A stretch of 51,162 nucleotides of DNA from Cupriavidus taiwanensis (GCF_900249755.1 NZ_LT976853.1:3247370-3298531), one strand, 5' to 3'; positions 18,436 through 27,623 are shown, counted from the stretch's first letter. The notes: generated from the letters alone by a model not told the origin. Made by a program: numbers and translations.

Positions 18436-19767
18436 ATGGCAGAGAACATTGCAACCCACGCCGCCCCCGCCGTGATCGAACTGCGCGGCGTCGGCAAGAT
18501 CTTCCGCACCGCCAGCCAGAGCGACCGCGCCGTGCTCGAGGGCGTGGACCTGACCCTGCGCGAGGGCGAGATCGTCGCCATGCTGGGCAAGTCCGGCTCG
18601 GGCAAGTCCACGCTGCTGCGCATCATGGCCGGTCTGGTCGGCGCCGACCGCGGCGAAGTGCGTTTTCGCGGCCAGCGTCTGGCCGGCACCGCCGAGGGCA
18701 TCGCCATGGTGTTCCAGTCGTTCGCGCTGTTCCCGTGGCTGACGGTGCAGCAGAACGTGGAGCTGGGGCTGGAGGCGCAGGGCGTGCCCAGGGCCGAGCG
18801 CGAGCGCCGCGCCGAGGCGGCGATCGACATGATCGGCCTGGCCGGCTTCAACAGCGCGCTGCCGCGCGAATTGTCCGGCGGCATGCGCCAGCGCGTCGGC
18901 ATTGCGCGCGCGCTGGTGACCGAACCCGACCTGCTGCTGATGGACGAGGCGTTCTCGGCGCTGGACGTGCTGACCGGCGAGACCCTGCGTGACGAGATGC
19001 TGGCGCTGTGGGAAAGCGGGCGCGCCAATATCAGGAGCATCCTGATCGTTTCGCACAATATCGAAGAAGCGGCGATGATGGCCGACCGCATCGTGATCCT
19101 GTCGAGCGACCCCGGCCGCATCCGCGCCGAAGTGCCGGTGGCGCTGCCGCGCCCGCGCAACCGCGACAGCGCGCAGGTGCGCGCGCTGGTCGACCAGATC
19201 TACGCGCTGATGACCGCGCCCGCGGCCGAGGCGCGCCTGCCGGCGCCCGCGCGCGAGATCGGCTACCGGCTGCCGGACGCCGACATCAGCCAGATGGAGG
19301 CCATCCTCGACCTGCTGTGCGAGGCGCCCTTCCACTGCCGCGCCGACCTGCCCCACCTGGCCGACGAGGCCGGCCTGACCGACGACGAGCTGTTGCCCGC
19401 TTGCGAAGCGCTGCAACTGGTGCAGCTGGTCTCGATCGACGCCGGCGACATCACCGCCACCGACGCGGGCCGCGCCTACTACGCCGCCGGGCCGCAGCAG
19501 CGCAAGGCGATCTTCGGCCGGCAACTGCTCGCCAACGTCGCGCTGGCCGCGCATGTGCGCCGCGAACTGGTGGCGAGCGAAGCCGGCGAGATCGGCGAGC
19601 AACAGGTGCTGGATGAGCTGGAGCAGTTCCTCAAGCCGGCGGAAGCCGAACGCGTGCTGAGCGTGGCGATCGGCTGGGGGCGGTATGGGGAGATCTTCGA
19701 GTACAGCTACAACAGCGGGAGGCTGACGTTGCCGGAGGATGAGGGGGTGGCTGGGCACGGGGCTTGA
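18436..19767 (+). CDS. ABC transporter ATPase with C-terminal accessory domain
   Basis: The first half (residues 1 to about 250) is a NitT/TauT-type ATPase: Walker A GKSGSGKST (51-59), Q-loop MVFQSFALFPW (91-101), signature LSGGMRQRVGIARAL (146-160) and Walker B LLLMDEAFSALD. The second half (about 285-430) matches the AAA-associated C-terminal domain seen in a subset of nitrate/sulfonate-type ATPases, probably a regulatory winged-helix-like region. It pairs with the double permease encoded directly upstream. A palindromic repeat follows the stop. I infer an anion or sulfonate importer whose binding protein is encoded elsewhere. Confidence 0.9.
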   Translation: MAENIATHAAPAVIELRGVGKIFRTASQSDRAVLEGVDLTLREGEIVAMLGKSGSGKSTLLRIMAGLVGADRGEVRFRGQRLAGTAEGIAMVFQSFALFPWLTVQQNVELGLEAQGVPRAERERRAEAAIDMIGLAGFNSALPRELSGGMRQRVGIARALVTEPDLLLMDEAFSALDVLTGETLRDEMLALWESGRANIRSILIVSHNIEEAAMMADRIVILSSDPGRIRAEVPVALPRPRNRDSAQVRALVDQIYALMTAPAAEARLPAPAREIGYRLPDADISQMEAILDLLCEAPFHCRADLPHLADEAGLTDDELLPACEALQLVQLVSIDAGDITATDAGRAYYAAGPQQRKAIFGRQLLANVALAAHVRRELVASEAGEIGEQQVLDELEQFLKPAEAERVLSVAIGWGRYGEIFEYSYNSGRLTLPEDEGVAGHGA

Positions 19768-19780
19768 CGATGCCGCCACA

Positions 19781-19808
19781 CTCCCCTCTCCGCAAGCGGG
19801 AGAGGGGA
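19781..19808. repeat. Dispersed palindrome copy between convergent genes
   Basis: CTCCCCTCTCCGC pairs with GCGGGAGAGGGGAG around an AA loop with a single bulged base. It lies in the 69-base gap where the ABC ATPase gene and the FUSC gene converge. The placement at 3' ends is like the other copies in the window. Confidence 0.75.
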
Positions 19809-19836
19809 GCACGCAATCGGTTTCGGGATCGTCCCG

Positions 19837-22218
19837 TTAGGACCGCGCCCGCATCGCCCGCCCGATCGCCCCCGTCCGCAGCGCAATCTTGGCCGCATCC
19901 TCGCGCAGCGCGCGCAGCCGGCGCTCCAGCACCGCGTTGGCGGGGCGGCCGGTGGAGCTCGAGGTGGCCCCGGCCTGCTCGCTCGACTCGCCCGCCGCGG
20001 CGGCCTGCACCAGCGTGTCGGTGCGGCGCTTGTCGGCCGAATCGGCCAGGCGGGCGCGGCGTTCCGCGGCGGCGTCTTCCGCGGCTTCGGCCGCTTCGGG
20101 CGTGACGGTTTCTACGGCCTGCTCCGGAACCTCCTGGACCGCTGCTTCCGGCGCCACCTCGACTGCCGCCACGGCCTCCTTGCGCTCCGCCGGCGCCTTG
20201 CGGATAAACCCGGCGCCACGGCCGCCGCCGCGCTCGTCGGCATGCAGCCGCTCGCTGGCCAGCTGCAGGCTGTGGCTGGCGGCTTCCGTCGCTTGTTCGA
20301 TCGCGGCTTCAGCGGCCGGGATATCGAGTTCGTCGTAGTGCTGGCGCACCTGGATGCGCGCCGCCGCCACGTGCGCGGCCACCAGGTAGTTCTGCACGAT
20401 AAAGCGGTTCAGGTTGTCGACCGCGCGGTGCCGGCTTTTGGGCTCGTCCAGCATGCGCTGGAACGACGAGATCAGCGCCGACAGGTTGTCCATGAACTGC
20501 TTGCGCTGCACGCGGTAGGCAAAGTCATCCTTGGCCCGGCGCAGCAGCAGGTCGCGCGTGGCGGCGATATAGCGGCGGTTGGCCTGCAGCACGTTTTCCA
20601 CCAGCTTGGGGATGGCGCGGTACTCCCAGCTCGGCAGCACGAAGCTGAACAGCGACGCGATGATGCCGCCGATCACCGTGTCCACCAGCCGCTCGCCCGC
20701 CACCGTGGGGCTGCCCGGCATCAGCAGGTGGATCTGGATCAGCACCTGGATGCAGGCGGCGATCGCGGTGTAGCGGTACTTGATGGTGACGAACGCGGCG
20801 CTGGCCACCAGCGACAGGAACAGCACGCCCAGCAGGATCAGCGGCTGGTGCACCACCTTCAGGATCGCGACCGAGACCACGCAGCCGATCAGCGTGCCGA
20901 TCACGCGGTCGTTGTAGCGCTGCTTGGTCATGCTGAAATTGGGCTTCAGGATCACGATGATGGTCAGCAGGATCCAGTAGCTGTGCGACACGTAAGGCAG
21001 GCGCTCGGCGATCCACAGCCCCAGCGCCACCGCCATCGAGACCCGCAGTGCAAAGCGGAACGCCGGCGAGCGCCACTTCAGGTTGTCGCGCAGCACGCTC
21101 AGCTCATACTTCTGGCGCGTCAGGAACGGTGTCATGTCAGAGCCGGGCAGCACCTTGGCCGGTTCCACCGGGGTGCGCGAGGCCTCGTGCAGCTGGCCGA
21201 TCAGCGTGATCGCGCCGCGCATCATGTCGAGCGTCTCGACCAGCGCCGTCATCGCCGCCGGGTTGATATGGTGATGGCGCAGCTGCGCGATCTCGGCCTC
21301 GACCGCGCGCAGGCCCTGGCGGTATTCCACCGTGGCGTACGAGCCCCGCCCGCGCGTGACCTCGTAGGCGATCTCTTCCACGTCCTTGCACATCTGCATC
21401 ACCAGCCCGCGCAGGTGGTCCAGCACCGGCGTGCCGGCGAAGGTCTGGCGCAGCATCGGATAGTCGGTGTTGGTCGACAGGATGTACTCGTACAGGTCGA
21501 GCATGCGCAGGTGCACCTGCACCAGCAGCCCGTCGTGCGGGGTGCGGTTGCCGCGCAGCACCAGGTCGCGCGCGGCCTGCTGGCGCTCGGCCACCACGAT
21601 CTGCTGGCGCACCAGCTGGTTGAACTGGGCTTCGAAGTCGTTGCCGGCGTCGTAGAAGCCGGCCTTGATTTCCAGGTAGCCGGCCAGCTCGTACAGCGAT
21701 TCGGCCAGCACCTGCTGCCGGGTGCGGCGCTCGGTGAGCCAGCTCACCAGCATCGCGTAACCCAGGTAGGCGACCGCGCCGATGCTGAACAGCGCGGCGT
21801 GTTCCAGCGCGCGCCGCACCAGGAAGTCTTCGTTGATCGTGAGCGTCATCACGAACAGTGCGGCGAACTGCAGCGGCAGCGTCTTGTTGCCGTACACCGT
21901 CATCATGCCCGCCAGGAACGTCACCAGCACCAGCAGGAACGGCATCACGCGCGGGAACGGCGTGGCCAGCGCCACCACCAGCGTGACCACGCTGCACAGC
22001 AGCACGCTGGCCAGCATCTCGTTGAACTTGTGGTTCAGCGGGCTGGGCAGGTCCATCAGGCTGGTGCACAGCGCGCCCATCGACACCACCATGGCGGTGG
22101 GCAGGTCGCTGAAGTGCAGCGCGATCAGCGTCGCGCCGATCACGCCCGTGGCCGAGCGCAGTCCCCGGTAGACGTAATGCGAATACAGGAAGGTGCGGGG
22201 ATCGTGCGCGTATTGCAT
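19837..22218 (-). CDS. FUSC/YccS-family inner-membrane protein
   Basis: A 793-residue membrane protein with two hydrophobic blocks (about residues 20-170 and 385-530) separated by a soluble helical region, the layout of YccS/YhfK and aromatic-acid exporter-like FUSC proteins. LKPNFSMTKQRYNDRVIGTLIGC in the second block is typical of the family. The last 120 residues are an Ala/Glu-rich low-complexity tail not usual for the family. The role is probably efflux or envelope stress, but the substrate is unknown. It is the last of a minus-strand run behind the M61 peptidase gene, 50 bases downstream. Confidence 0.87.
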   Translation of the reverse strand: MQYAHDPRTFLYSHYVYRGLRSATGVIGATLIALHFSDLPTAMVVSMGALCTSLMDLPSPLNHKFNEMLASVLLCSVVTLVVALATPFPRVMPFLLVLVTFLAGMMTVYGNKTLPLQFAALFVMTLTINEDFLVRRALEHAALFSIGAVAYLGYAMLVSWLTERRTRQQVLAESLYELAGYLEIKAGFYDAGNDFEAQFNQLVRQQIVVAERQQAARDLVLRGNRTPHDGLLVQVHLRMLDLYEYILSTNTDYPMLRQTFAGTPVLDHLRGLVMQMCKDVEEIAYEVTRGRGSYATVEYRQGLRAVEAEIAQLRHHHINPAAMTALVETLDMMRGAITLIGQLHEASRTPVEPAKVLPGSDMTPFLTRQKYELSVLRDNLKWRSPAFRFALRVSMAVALGLWIAERLPYVSHSYWILLTIIVILKPNFSMTKQRYNDRVIGTLIGCVVSVAILKVVHQPLILLGVLFLSLVASAAFVTIKYRYTAIAACIQVLIQIHLLMPGSPTVAGERLVDTVIGGIIASLFSFVLPSWEYRAIPKLVENVLQANRRYIAATRDLLLRRAKDDFAYRVQRKQFMDNLSALISSFQRMLDEPKSRHRAVDNLNRFIVQNYLVAAHVAAARIQVRQHYDELDIPAAEAAIEQATEAASHSLQLASERLHADERGGGRGAGFIRKAPAERKEAVAAVEVAPEAAVQEVPEQAVETVTPEAAEAAEDAAAERRARLADSADKRRTDTLVQAAAAGESSEQAGATSSSTGRPANAVLERRLRALREDAAKIALRTGAIGRAMRARS

Positions 22219-22268
22219 GCAGCGGGGGCGATGGACTGCGGTGGCGGGTGTGGCTGCGGAAGACTAGT

Positions 22269-24083
22269 TCACTGGCCCAGCCAGCGCGAGCGCGCCGCGT
22301 GCCGCCCGCCCTCCGGCTTGAGCTTGTACTGCGCCGCCGGCTCGCGCGCCAGCGTCACCGGCAGCGCCTGCAGCTCGTCACGGCGGAAGGCGTGCAGCTC
22401 GACGCGGTCGCCGGGGCGGTAGCGCGCCAGCAGCTTGTCGAGCTGGCCGGGCGCCACGCGCAGGCCGTCGACCGCCACCAGCAGGTCGCCCGCGGACAGG
22501 CCCGCGGCCTGCGCGGCACCGCCATCCAGCACCTGGGTCACGCGCACCCAGCCGTCCTCGGTCTTGACCTTGATGCCCAGCGCCGCGGTGCGCGCCGGCT
22601 TCTGCGCCTCGGCCTTGATCCCGAACGCCTTGAACAGCGCCGGCAGCGGCAGCTCGCCGGTGCCTTCGGTGAGCGCGCGCAGCAGCGGCCCCAGGCGCAG
22701 GCCGGTGACTTCATCGAACAGCGCGTAAACCTCGGCCCCGGTCACGCCGCGCTGCACCGCATCCGGCGCATAGAAGCCGCGGCCGTAGCCGCGCCACAGC
22801 GCGCGCATGACGTCGTCGAGCGAGCGCCGCCCGCGGGTCTTGTCGCGGATGGTCAGGTCCAGCGCCAGCGCCACCAGCGCGCCCTTGGTGTAGTAGCTGA
22901 CGATGGCGTTGGGCGCGTTCTCGTCCTGGCGGTAGTACTTGGTCCAGGCGTCGAACGAGCTTTCGGCCACGCTCTGCTTGGTGCGGCCGTTGCCGCGCAG
23001 CACGCCGTTCCAGGTCTTGGCCAGCATCTCGACGTATTGCGCCTCGGTGACGCAGCCCGAGCGCACCAGCACCAGATCGTCGTAGTAGCTGGTGAAGCCC
23101 TCGAACAGCCACAGCAGCGGCGTGTAGGTTTCCTGCGCGAGCCGGTACGGCACGAACGCGGCCGGCTTGATGCGCTTGACGTTCCAGGTGTGGAAATACT
23201 CGTGGCTGCACAGCCCGAGGAAGGTGCGGTAACCCTCGCTGGTCTCGCTGTCGCCGCGCACCGGCAGGTCATTGCGCGAGCAGATCAGCGCGGTGCTGGC
23301 GCGATGCTCCAGGCCGCCGTAGCCGTCGCCGGTGACCATGGTCATGAACACATAGCGCCGGTTGCTGTCCAGGAACGGCGCCTGCGCGGTGCGCGGCTCG
23401 AACAGCCGGATCTGGGTCTCGCAGATGCGCTTCAGGTCGCGGCACACGCGTTCCAGGTCCAGCTGCGGCACGCGGCCGGTGAAGACCACGTCGTGCTGCG
23501 CGCCGCAGGCGCGGAAGCTGGCCAGCTGGAACGTGCCCATCTCGACCGGGTGGTCGACCAGCTCGTCGTAGCCGGCCACCTGGTAGCGGCCGAAGCCGTA
23601 GCGCTTCGCTCCGTCGCGGCCCGGCGCCTCGCGCATCGCGGTGGCCACGCGCCAGTCGCGGTAGGCCTCGCCCGCGGGCGCGTGGATATCGACGGTGCAG
23701 GGCCGCTCGGCCTGCCCGTCCACGCACAGGAACACCGAGCTGCCGTTGAAGAAGCCATGGGTGGTGTCCAGGTGCGCGGCGCGCACGGAAAGATCCCAGG
23801 CGTAGACCTCGTAGCTGAGCGTCAGCGGGCCGTCGGCCAGGCTGACCGGCGCGGCCTGCCAGCTCTGCTTGTCGAGCTTGGTCAGCCTGACCTCGCGCCC
23901 GCCCGCGTCGGCGCGGATGCGCACGATATTGCGGGCGAAGTCCCGGATCATGTAGCTGCCGGGAATCCACGCCGGCAGCGAGAAGCACTGCCCGGACGGG
24001 TCGGGCTCGGCTACGGTGACGGTAACGGCAAACAGGTGCGCTTCAGGCTGAAGCGGGGCGATGGCGTAGCGGATCGGCGTCAT
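22269..24083 (-). CDS. M61-family peptidase with PDZ domain
   Basis: A 604-residue metallopeptidase like Sphingomonas glycyl aminopeptidase. The N-terminal beta domain contains AWIPGSYMIRDFARN. The zinc site is intact: HEYFH (His294, Glu295, His298) followed by WLFEGFTSYYDD (third ligand Glu328). A PDZ domain covers about residues 490-575 (GLSAGDLLVAVDGLRV). No signal peptide is seen, so it should be cytoplasmic, unlike some relatives. Its biological substrate is unknown. It lies 75 bases downstream of the acrylyl-CoA reductase gene. Confidence 0.92.
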   Translation of the reverse strand: MTPIRYAIAPLQPEAHLFAVTVTVAEPDPSGQCFSLPAWIPGSYMIRDFARNIVRIRADAGGREVRLTKLDKQSWQAAPVSLADGPLTLSYEVYAWDLSVRAAHLDTTHGFFNGSSVFLCVDGQAERPCTVDIHAPAGEAYRDWRVATAMREAPGRDGAKRYGFGRYQVAGYDELVDHPVEMGTFQLASFRACGAQHDVVFTGRVPQLDLERVCRDLKRICETQIRLFEPRTAQAPFLDSNRRYVFMTMVTGDGYGGLEHRASTALICSRNDLPVRGDSETSEGYRTFLGLCSHEYFHTWNVKRIKPAAFVPYRLAQETYTPLLWLFEGFTSYYDDLVLVRSGCVTEAQYVEMLAKTWNGVLRGNGRTKQSVAESSFDAWTKYYRQDENAPNAIVSYYTKGALVALALDLTIRDKTRGRRSLDDVMRALWRGYGRGFYAPDAVQRGVTGAEVYALFDEVTGLRLGPLLRALTEGTGELPLPALFKAFGIKAEAQKPARTAALGIKVKTEDGWVRVTQVLDGGAAQAAGLSAGDLLVAVDGLRVAPGQLDKLLARYRPGDRVELHAFRRDELQALPVTLAREPAAQYKLKPEGGRHAARSRWLGQ

Positions 24084-24158
24084 GGGCAGGATTGTAACGT
24101 CGGCGCCTGCATGCAGCGCCGGCGCGGTGAGGCGCAGCCAGGCATGCTGGCGCTGCGC

Positions 24159-25163
24159 TCAGGCGCGATTCACATCCACCACCACGCGCCCGCGCATGCC
24201 GCCTTCCATGATCTTGCGTCCGGCCTCGATGGCATCGCCCAGGCCGATCTCGCGCGTCAGCGCATTCAGGCGATCGAGCTCCAGGTCGCTGGCCAGCCGC
24301 TGCCAGGCCTGCTCGCGCAGCGGCATCGCCGCCATCACGCTGTCGATGCCGTGCAGCGTGATGCCGCGCAGGATAAAGGGCGCGACCGAGCCGGGGAAGT
24401 CCAGCCCCTGCGCCAGCCCGCACGCCGTCACCACGCCGCCGTAGCGCACCTGCGCGCAGGCGTTGACCAGCGTGTGCGAGCCCACCGAATCGATTACCGC
24501 CGCCCAGCGCTCCTTCTGCAGCGGCTTGCCGGGCACGCCCAGCTCGGCGCGGTCGATCACGTCCGCGGCGCCGAGCGCCTTCAGGAAATCCGCCTCGCGC
24601 GTCTTGCCGGTCGACGCCACCACCTGGTAGCCCAGCTTGCTCAGCAGCGCGATCGCCACCGAGCCCACCCCGCCCGACGCGCCGGTCACCAGCACCTCGC
24701 CGTCGCCCGGACGCACCGGGCCGTTGACGCCGCCGCGCTCCAGCGCCAGCACCGACAGCATCGCGGTATAGCCCGCGGTGCCGATCGCCATGGCCTGGCG
24801 CGTGGTGAAGGCGGCGGGCAGCGGTACCAGCCAGTCGCCCTTCAGGCGCGCGCGCTGTGCCAGGCAGCCCCAGTGCGTCTCGCCCACGCCGAAGCCGTTC
24901 AGCACCACCTTGTCGCCGGCTTTCCAGCGCGGATGCGCGGATTCCAGCACCGTGCCGGCACCGTCGATGCCCGCCACCATCGGCCACTTGCGCACCACCG
25001 GCGAGCGGCCCGTGATCGCCAGCCCGTCCTTGAAATTGATGGTGGAGTAGTCGATGGCGACCAGCACGTCGCCGTCGGCTGGCAACTGCGCATCGTCGAG
25101 GGTGGCGATACTGGCCTGGGTGGCGCCGTCGGCCTGGGTCAGCAGCAATGCCTGGAAGGTCAT
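24159..25163 (-). CDS. acuI: Acrylyl-CoA reductase (NADPH), AcuI type
   Basis: This 334-residue medium-chain reductase matches AcuI/YhdH, which reduces toxic acryloyl-CoA to propionyl-CoA with NADPH. The opening pattern (AIDYSTINFKDGLAITG, about residues 37-52), the dinucleotide site GASGGVGS (161-168) and GGVVTACGLAQGLDFPGSVAPFILRG are characteristic. The catalytic zinc Cys of alcohol dehydrogenases is missing, as in the family. The ATG at 25163 has AAGGAGACACC upstream; a longer open frame upstream has no support. It lies between the M61 peptidase and dsbC genes but is separated from dsbC by a terminator. Confidence 0.92.
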   Translation of the reverse strand: MTFQALLLTQADGATQASIATLDDAQLPADGDVLVAIDYSTINFKDGLAITGRSPVVRKWPMVAGIDGAGTVLESAHPRWKAGDKVVLNGFGVGETHWGCLAQRARLKGDWLVPLPAAFTTRQAMAIGTAGYTAMLSVLALERGGVNGPVRPGDGEVLVTGASGGVGSVAIALLSKLGYQVVASTGKTREADFLKALGAADVIDRAELGVPGKPLQKERWAAVIDSVGSHTLVNACAQVRYGGVVTACGLAQGLDFPGSVAPFILRGITLHGIDSVMAAMPLREQAWQRLASDLELDRLNALTREIGLGDAIEAGRKIMEGGMRGRVVVDVNRA

Positions 25164-25212
25164 GGTGTCTCCTTGTCGCCTGGCGGCGATCGCATGCAAT
25201 GGTGGGAAAGGC

Positions 25213-25244
25213 AAAAAGCACAACGGCCGGACAGGTCCGGCCGT
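25213..25244 (-). terminator. Intrinsic terminator of dsbC
   Basis: A perfect 10-base-arm hairpin (ACGGCCGGAC at 25223-25232 with GTCCGGCCGT at 25235-25244, 2-base spacer) is followed on the minus strand by TTTTT (25217-25213). It lies directly behind dsbC and before acuI, so acuI needs its own promoter or read-through. Confidence 0.8.
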
Positions 25245-25272
25245 CGATCGAGCCGGGACAGGTCCGGCGCGC

Positions 25273-26031
25273 TTATTTCTTGAGGCTGGCGAGCTTGCGC
25301 TCCAGCGTGGCAACGTCCGCCGCGCCGGGGATGCGGGTGCCGTCGGTGAAGAACACCGCCGGCGTGCCGGTCACGTTCATGCTGCGGCCCAGCGACAGGT
25401 TTTCTTCCAGCGGGGTCTTGCAGCTGCCGTTGCCGGTCAGCGCCACCTGCTTGAGCATCCAGTCACGCCAGGCCTTGGTGCGGTCGGCCGCGCACCAGAC
25501 CTGCCTGGACTTGGTTTCCGAATCCGGCGACAGCACCGGGTACAGGAAGGTGTACACGGTGATGTTGTCCATCTGCTGGAAGGTCTGCTCGATGCGCTTG
25601 CAGTAGCCGCAGTTGGGGTCCGAGAACACCGCCACCTGGCGGCTGCCATCGCCCTTGGTCCACTTGATCGCGCGCGCCAGCGGCAGGTCCGACCACTTGA
25701 TGCGGTTGATTTCGGCCAGCCGCTCCTCGGTCAGGTTGGTGCCGGTGCGGGTGTCGATCATCTCGCCGTTCAGGATGTAGCGGCCGGTGGCATCGGTGTA
25801 CACCACCTGCCCGCCGATATTGGCTTCGAACAGGCCCGGCACCGGGGTCTTGCCGACGCTCTTCACTTCGGCGCGGCCGCCCAGCATTTTCTGCAGCGAC
25901 TCCTTGATGCGGTCGGTGCCGGGATCGCCCGCCGCCATGGCATGGAGCGCAAAGCCGGCAGCGGCCAGGCCGCCGGCAAGGGCGGCGAGCGTGGCGCGGA
26001 GGGCGGTGCGGCGGCGCAGGGATGGGAACAT
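25273..26031 (-). CDS. dsbC: Thiol:disulfide interchange protein DsbC
   Basis: DsbC is the periplasmic disulfide isomerase. The 252-residue precursor has a twin-Arg-rich N-terminus and a hydrophobic stretch (about residues 12-33) with cleavage near AMAA. The dimerisation domain is followed by a thioredoxin fold with active site CGYC (Cys141, Cys144) and the cis-Pro loop GTPAVFF (Pro224). A second Cys pair (180 and 204) matches the structural disulfide of DsbC. The start has CTGGAG upstream. It follows the UbiH-like gene by 46 bases. Confidence 0.95.
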   Translation of the reverse strand: MFPSLRRRTALRATLAALAGGLAAAGFALHAMAAGDPGTDRIKESLQKMLGGRAEVKSVGKTPVPGLFEANIGGQVVYTDATGRYILNGEMIDTRTGTNLTEERLAEINRIKWSDLPLARAIKWTKGDGSRQVAVFSDPNCGYCKRIEQTFQQMDNITVYTFLYPVLSPDSETKSRQVWCAADRTKAWRDWMLKQVALTGNGSCKTPLEENLSLGRSMNVTGTPAVFFTDGTRIPGAADVATLERKLASLKK

Positions 26032-26077
26032 GTGGACTCCAGGAATTCGGTAAGGGGGCGGGACGATGCGTGCGGAC

Positions 26078-27367
26078 CTAGCCGAGCGCGCGCCCGATCA
26101 GCAAGCGCTTGAGCACGGACTGGCCGCCCACCGCGCGCATGCCGGTATTGCGCACCACGCGGGCCACGCTGCCCGGCAGCGAGAACAGCCGGTGCAGCCC
26201 GTCGGTGGCGGCGGTCAGCGACAGCAAGTCCGTGGCGCGCGCGCGCTCGTAGCGGCGCAGCAGGCGCAGGTCGCCCTCGCTGCGGAAAGGTTCTTTGTCG
26301 GCCATCACGCGGCCAAGTTCCGCGACGTCGCGCAGGCCCAGGTTCATGCCCTGGCCGGCCAGCGGATGCACCACGTGGGCGGCGTCGCCCACCAGCGCCA
26401 CGTGCGGCTGCACGAACTGGTCGGCACGCTGCAGCACCAGCGGGAAGCCCTGTGCGGGGGTCACGCAGCGCAGCGCGCCGAAGCGCGCGCCGACCGCGCC
26501 GCTGGCGCCCTGCATCACGGTGGCGGCGAGCGCCTCCGGCGACAGCGCCAGCAGTTCGCGCGCGTGGGCTTCGTCGGCGGACCAGACCATCGACACATGG
26601 TTGTCCGGCAGTGGAAGCATGGCCAGCACTTCGCCGTTGGCGGGCTCCTCGTCGGCCATCAGCTTTTCCGGCGCGCCCAGGAACCACTGCCACGCGGTTT
26701 CATGGTGCGGCAGCTCGCAGGCAAAGTTGGCCACCACGCCAAGCTGGCGGTACTTGCGCGTGCTGACGCCGATATGGCATTGCTGGCGCAGCCACGAACG
26801 CGCGCCATCGGCGCCGATCGCCAGCGCGGTGCGCACCTTGCCGCCGTGGTCCAGCGTCAGCGTGATGCCGTCGGGGTCGCGCTCGCACACGCTGGCGGTG
26901 CCGTCGTGCCACGTCACCTGGTGCTGGAAGCCCAGCGCGGTGTCGAGCGCGCGCTCGACCAGGCGCGATTCGATGATCCACGCCAGCTGCGGCACCGCCG
27001 CGGCATACGCGGAGAAATGCAGGTCGCCGTCGAAGCTGGGCGAGGTCTCGGCGGCGCTGACGTCGCCGAACACGCGCATGTCGCGCACCGGCTGGATCCG
27101 CGCCGGGTCCAGCGCTTCCCACACGCGCATGCGTTCGAGCAGCGCCTGCGAGCTGGCGGAGAAGGCGTAGATGCGGCTGTCCCAGTCATCCGGCGCGGCG
27201 CTGGCCGCGGCGCGCGCCGGACGGGGCGCGATCAGCGCGACGTCCATGCCCTGCTGCGCCAGCAGCAGCGCGCAAGACTTGCCGACGATGCCGCCGCCGA
27301 CGACGGCAACCTGGAAAGCGGAGGATTTGCGCGCGGCGGGTCGCGCGGACGCGTGGGATCGGGTCAT
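26078..27367 (-). CDS. UbiH/VisC-family FAD monooxygenase (ubiquinone hydroxylase)
   Basis: The 429-residue flavoprotein belongs to the family that hydroxylates the ubiquinone ring (UbiH, UbiF, UbiI, UbiM). It has the FAD fold VAVVGGGIVG (about residues 20-29), the mid-sequence GADGARS and the second FAD motif VALVGDAAHVVHPLAGQGMNLGLRDV. Which ring position it works on cannot be told. A minus-strand TATAAT (27379-27374) ends only 6 bases before the ATG, so the mRNA may be leaderless. A low-complexity stretch of about 17 residues precedes the FAD fold. dsbC follows in the same direction. Confidence 0.9.
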   Translation of the reverse strand: MTRSHASARPAARKSSAFQVAVVGGGIVGKSCALLLAQQGMDVALIAPRPARAAASAAPDDWDSRIYAFSASSQALLERMRVWEALDPARIQPVRDMRVFGDVSAAETSPSFDGDLHFSAYAAAVPQLAWIIESRLVERALDTALGFQHQVTWHDGTASVCERDPDGITLTLDHGGKVRTALAIGADGARSWLRQQCHIGVSTRKYRQLGVVANFACELPHHETAWQWFLGAPEKLMADEEPANGEVLAMLPLPDNHVSMVWSADEAHARELLALSPEALAATVMQGASGAVGARFGALRCVTPAQGFPLVLQRADQFVQPHVALVGDAAHVVHPLAGQGMNLGLRDVAELGRVMADKEPFRSEGDLRLLRRYERARATDLLSLTAATDGLHRLFSLPGSVARVVRNTGMRAVGGQSVLKRLLIGRALG

Positions 27368-27373
27368 GGCTGG

Positions 27374-27379
27374 ATTATA
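27374..27379 (-). promoter_or_regulatory. Perfect -10 box next to the UbiH-like start codon
   Basis: On the minus strand this site reads TATAAT. Transcription would begin about at the A of the ATG (27367), which implies a leaderless message unless translation starts internally. A -35 of GGGACA at 19 bases is weak. Confidence 0.5.
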
Positions 27380-27600
27380 GCCACGTCACTCCGGGGCCTG
27401 TCCCGGCGCGGCTGCCAGCGCGATGGTGGCCCGCAAGGCGCATCGGGAAAGCCATGGCCAGCGCAGAGACCCGCGTTCTCATCGGCCGCTCCATATAGCT
27501 GCGCGTCATAAGGCTTAGAACTAAACAATAGGGTCGGCGCCTCCGCCTTCAGGGACGGCGGGGCGTATATTGAAGCGAATGTTACTGGCCGGGGAACTCA

Positions 27601-27618
27601 CCACCTGAAGGGAGGTGG
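27601..27618 (+). promoter_or_regulatory. RNA hairpin covering the ribosome binding site of the repeat protein
   Basis: CCACCT (27601-27606) pairs with AGGTGG (27613-27618) around the loop GAAGGG. The Shine-Dalgarno GGAGG (27611-27615), 8 bases before the ATG, is partly inside the 3' arm. The ribosome site would thus be masked when the stem is closed, as in RNA thermometers or ligand-controlled switches. The pairing is seen; regulation is inferred. A -10-like TATATT lies upstream near 27568. Confidence 0.5.
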
Positions 27619-27623
27619 ACCAA

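Noticed and set aside
20242..22422. Plus-strand open frame of 726 codons over the FUSC gene
   Set aside because: His/Gln/Arg-rich mirror of a membrane protein gene, without ribosome site or conserved motif.
22248..25283. Plus-strand open frame of 1011 codons over the M61 peptidase and acuI genes
   Set aside because: Rich in His, Gln, Arg and Ala as expected from an antisense frame of high-GC genes; no motifs, and both minus-strand genes have intact catalytic residues.
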